From an uncultured bacterium (lineage in GTDB: Bacteria > Oederibacteriota > PGYV01 > Palsa-1178): a stretch of DNA of 33,641 nt. Below the pieces are notes generated by a model that made no database searches, was not told the origin of the DNA, and saw nothing but the letters and a program-made list of their open reading frames with translations. Where the stretch lies: contig CALAOR010000008.1 in assembly GCA_937889595.1 (NCBI GenBank), positions 1 through 33,641 of the forward strand. The letters run 5' to 3'. Below are positions 33,589 to 33,641 of the stretch, one piece after another; position 1 is the first letter of the stretch, and every line of letters begins with the position of its first letter. Both the position numbers and the translations under genes were made by a program.

Positions 33589-33641
33589 AGATCGGAAGAG
33601 CACACGTCTGAACTCCAGTCACGCCAATATCTCGTATGCCG
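33589..33641 (+). other. Illumina TruSeq index adapter (non-biological)
   Basis: The segment begins AGATCGGAAGAGCACACGTC and continues as the TruSeq index adapter, with the six-base index GCCAAT at 33623-33628 followed by ATCTCGTATGCCG. It is library sequence and not part of the genome. Confidence 0.99.

Noticed and set aside
33588-33611. Natural C-terminus EIGRAHV and stop codon of the deacetylase fusion
   Set aside because: The bases from 33589 on are adapter, so the true protein continues beyond the contig.

Overview
The window is one metagenome-type contig from a diderm, plant-polysaccharide-degrading bacterium. Both ends carry untrimmed Illumina TruSeq adapter sequence (1-20 and 33589-33641), so the biological DNA runs from 21 to 33588 and the two terminal genes are cut by the assembly. 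The organism cannot be named from this sequence. Secreted enzymes with very long linkers in which threonine occupies every second residue, a shared YPNP-type C-terminal domain, frequent TTG/GTG starts and an outer-membrane barrel together resemble uncultured candidate phyla such as Goldbacteria, Firestonebacteria or Elusimicrobia; this is inference from style.

Region 21-4855 holds an operon of two secreted proteins: a DUF6055/Svx-like protein missing its N-terminus and a GH43 arabinanase with CBM35 and CBM6-like domains. Region 4944-6466 is a SagB/nitroreductase-like enzyme overlapping a ferritin-like/VIT membrane protein. Region 6484-7249 is a divergent pair of small regulators (XRE and ribbon-helix-helix) around a palindromic intergenic region. 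Region 7205-9103 encodes a GT-C membrane glycosyltransferase (PMT/GT39 style), and 9212-10225 a LacI-family regulator transcribed away from it.

Region 10641-23879 is the core: GH30 xylanase-like, GH5, GH53 galactanase, GH43 subfamily 24 exo-beta-1,3-galactanase-like with a ricin-type CBM13, and a second GH5. All have catalytic domain, Thr-rich linker and C-terminal domain; three also carry an Ig-like module, and in two of these the module is almost identical DNA (388 of 391 bases). Likely substrates are arabinan, galactan/arabinogalactan and xylan or glucan, that is, pectin side chains and hemicellulose. No SusC/SusD pair is visible. LacI-type operator-like sites lie upstream of GH30 and both GH5 genes, suggesting local sugar-responsive control.

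Region 24071-27344 is accessory: small membrane proteins, an AT-rich lipoprotein-like gene broken by one in-frame stop, and a short secreted remnant, with two direct copies of a palindromic repeat around part of it. Region 27394-31578 holds an outer-membrane-barrel-like protein, a LacI-type sensor lacking its DNA-binding domain, a membrane protein and enolase. The window ends with a polysaccharide deacetylase fused to an alpha/beta-hydrolase-like domain, cut by the adapter.

The best candidate for an undescribed system is the set of six extracellular hydrolase-type proteins sharing one C-terminal domain (YPNP, then IYTVSFRR, then GTYYVVVTG and a terminal SKP..LIIL[KR]) behind alternating-Thr linkers: a probable sorting or anchoring signal, possibly with O-glycosylation by the nearby GT-C enzyme.
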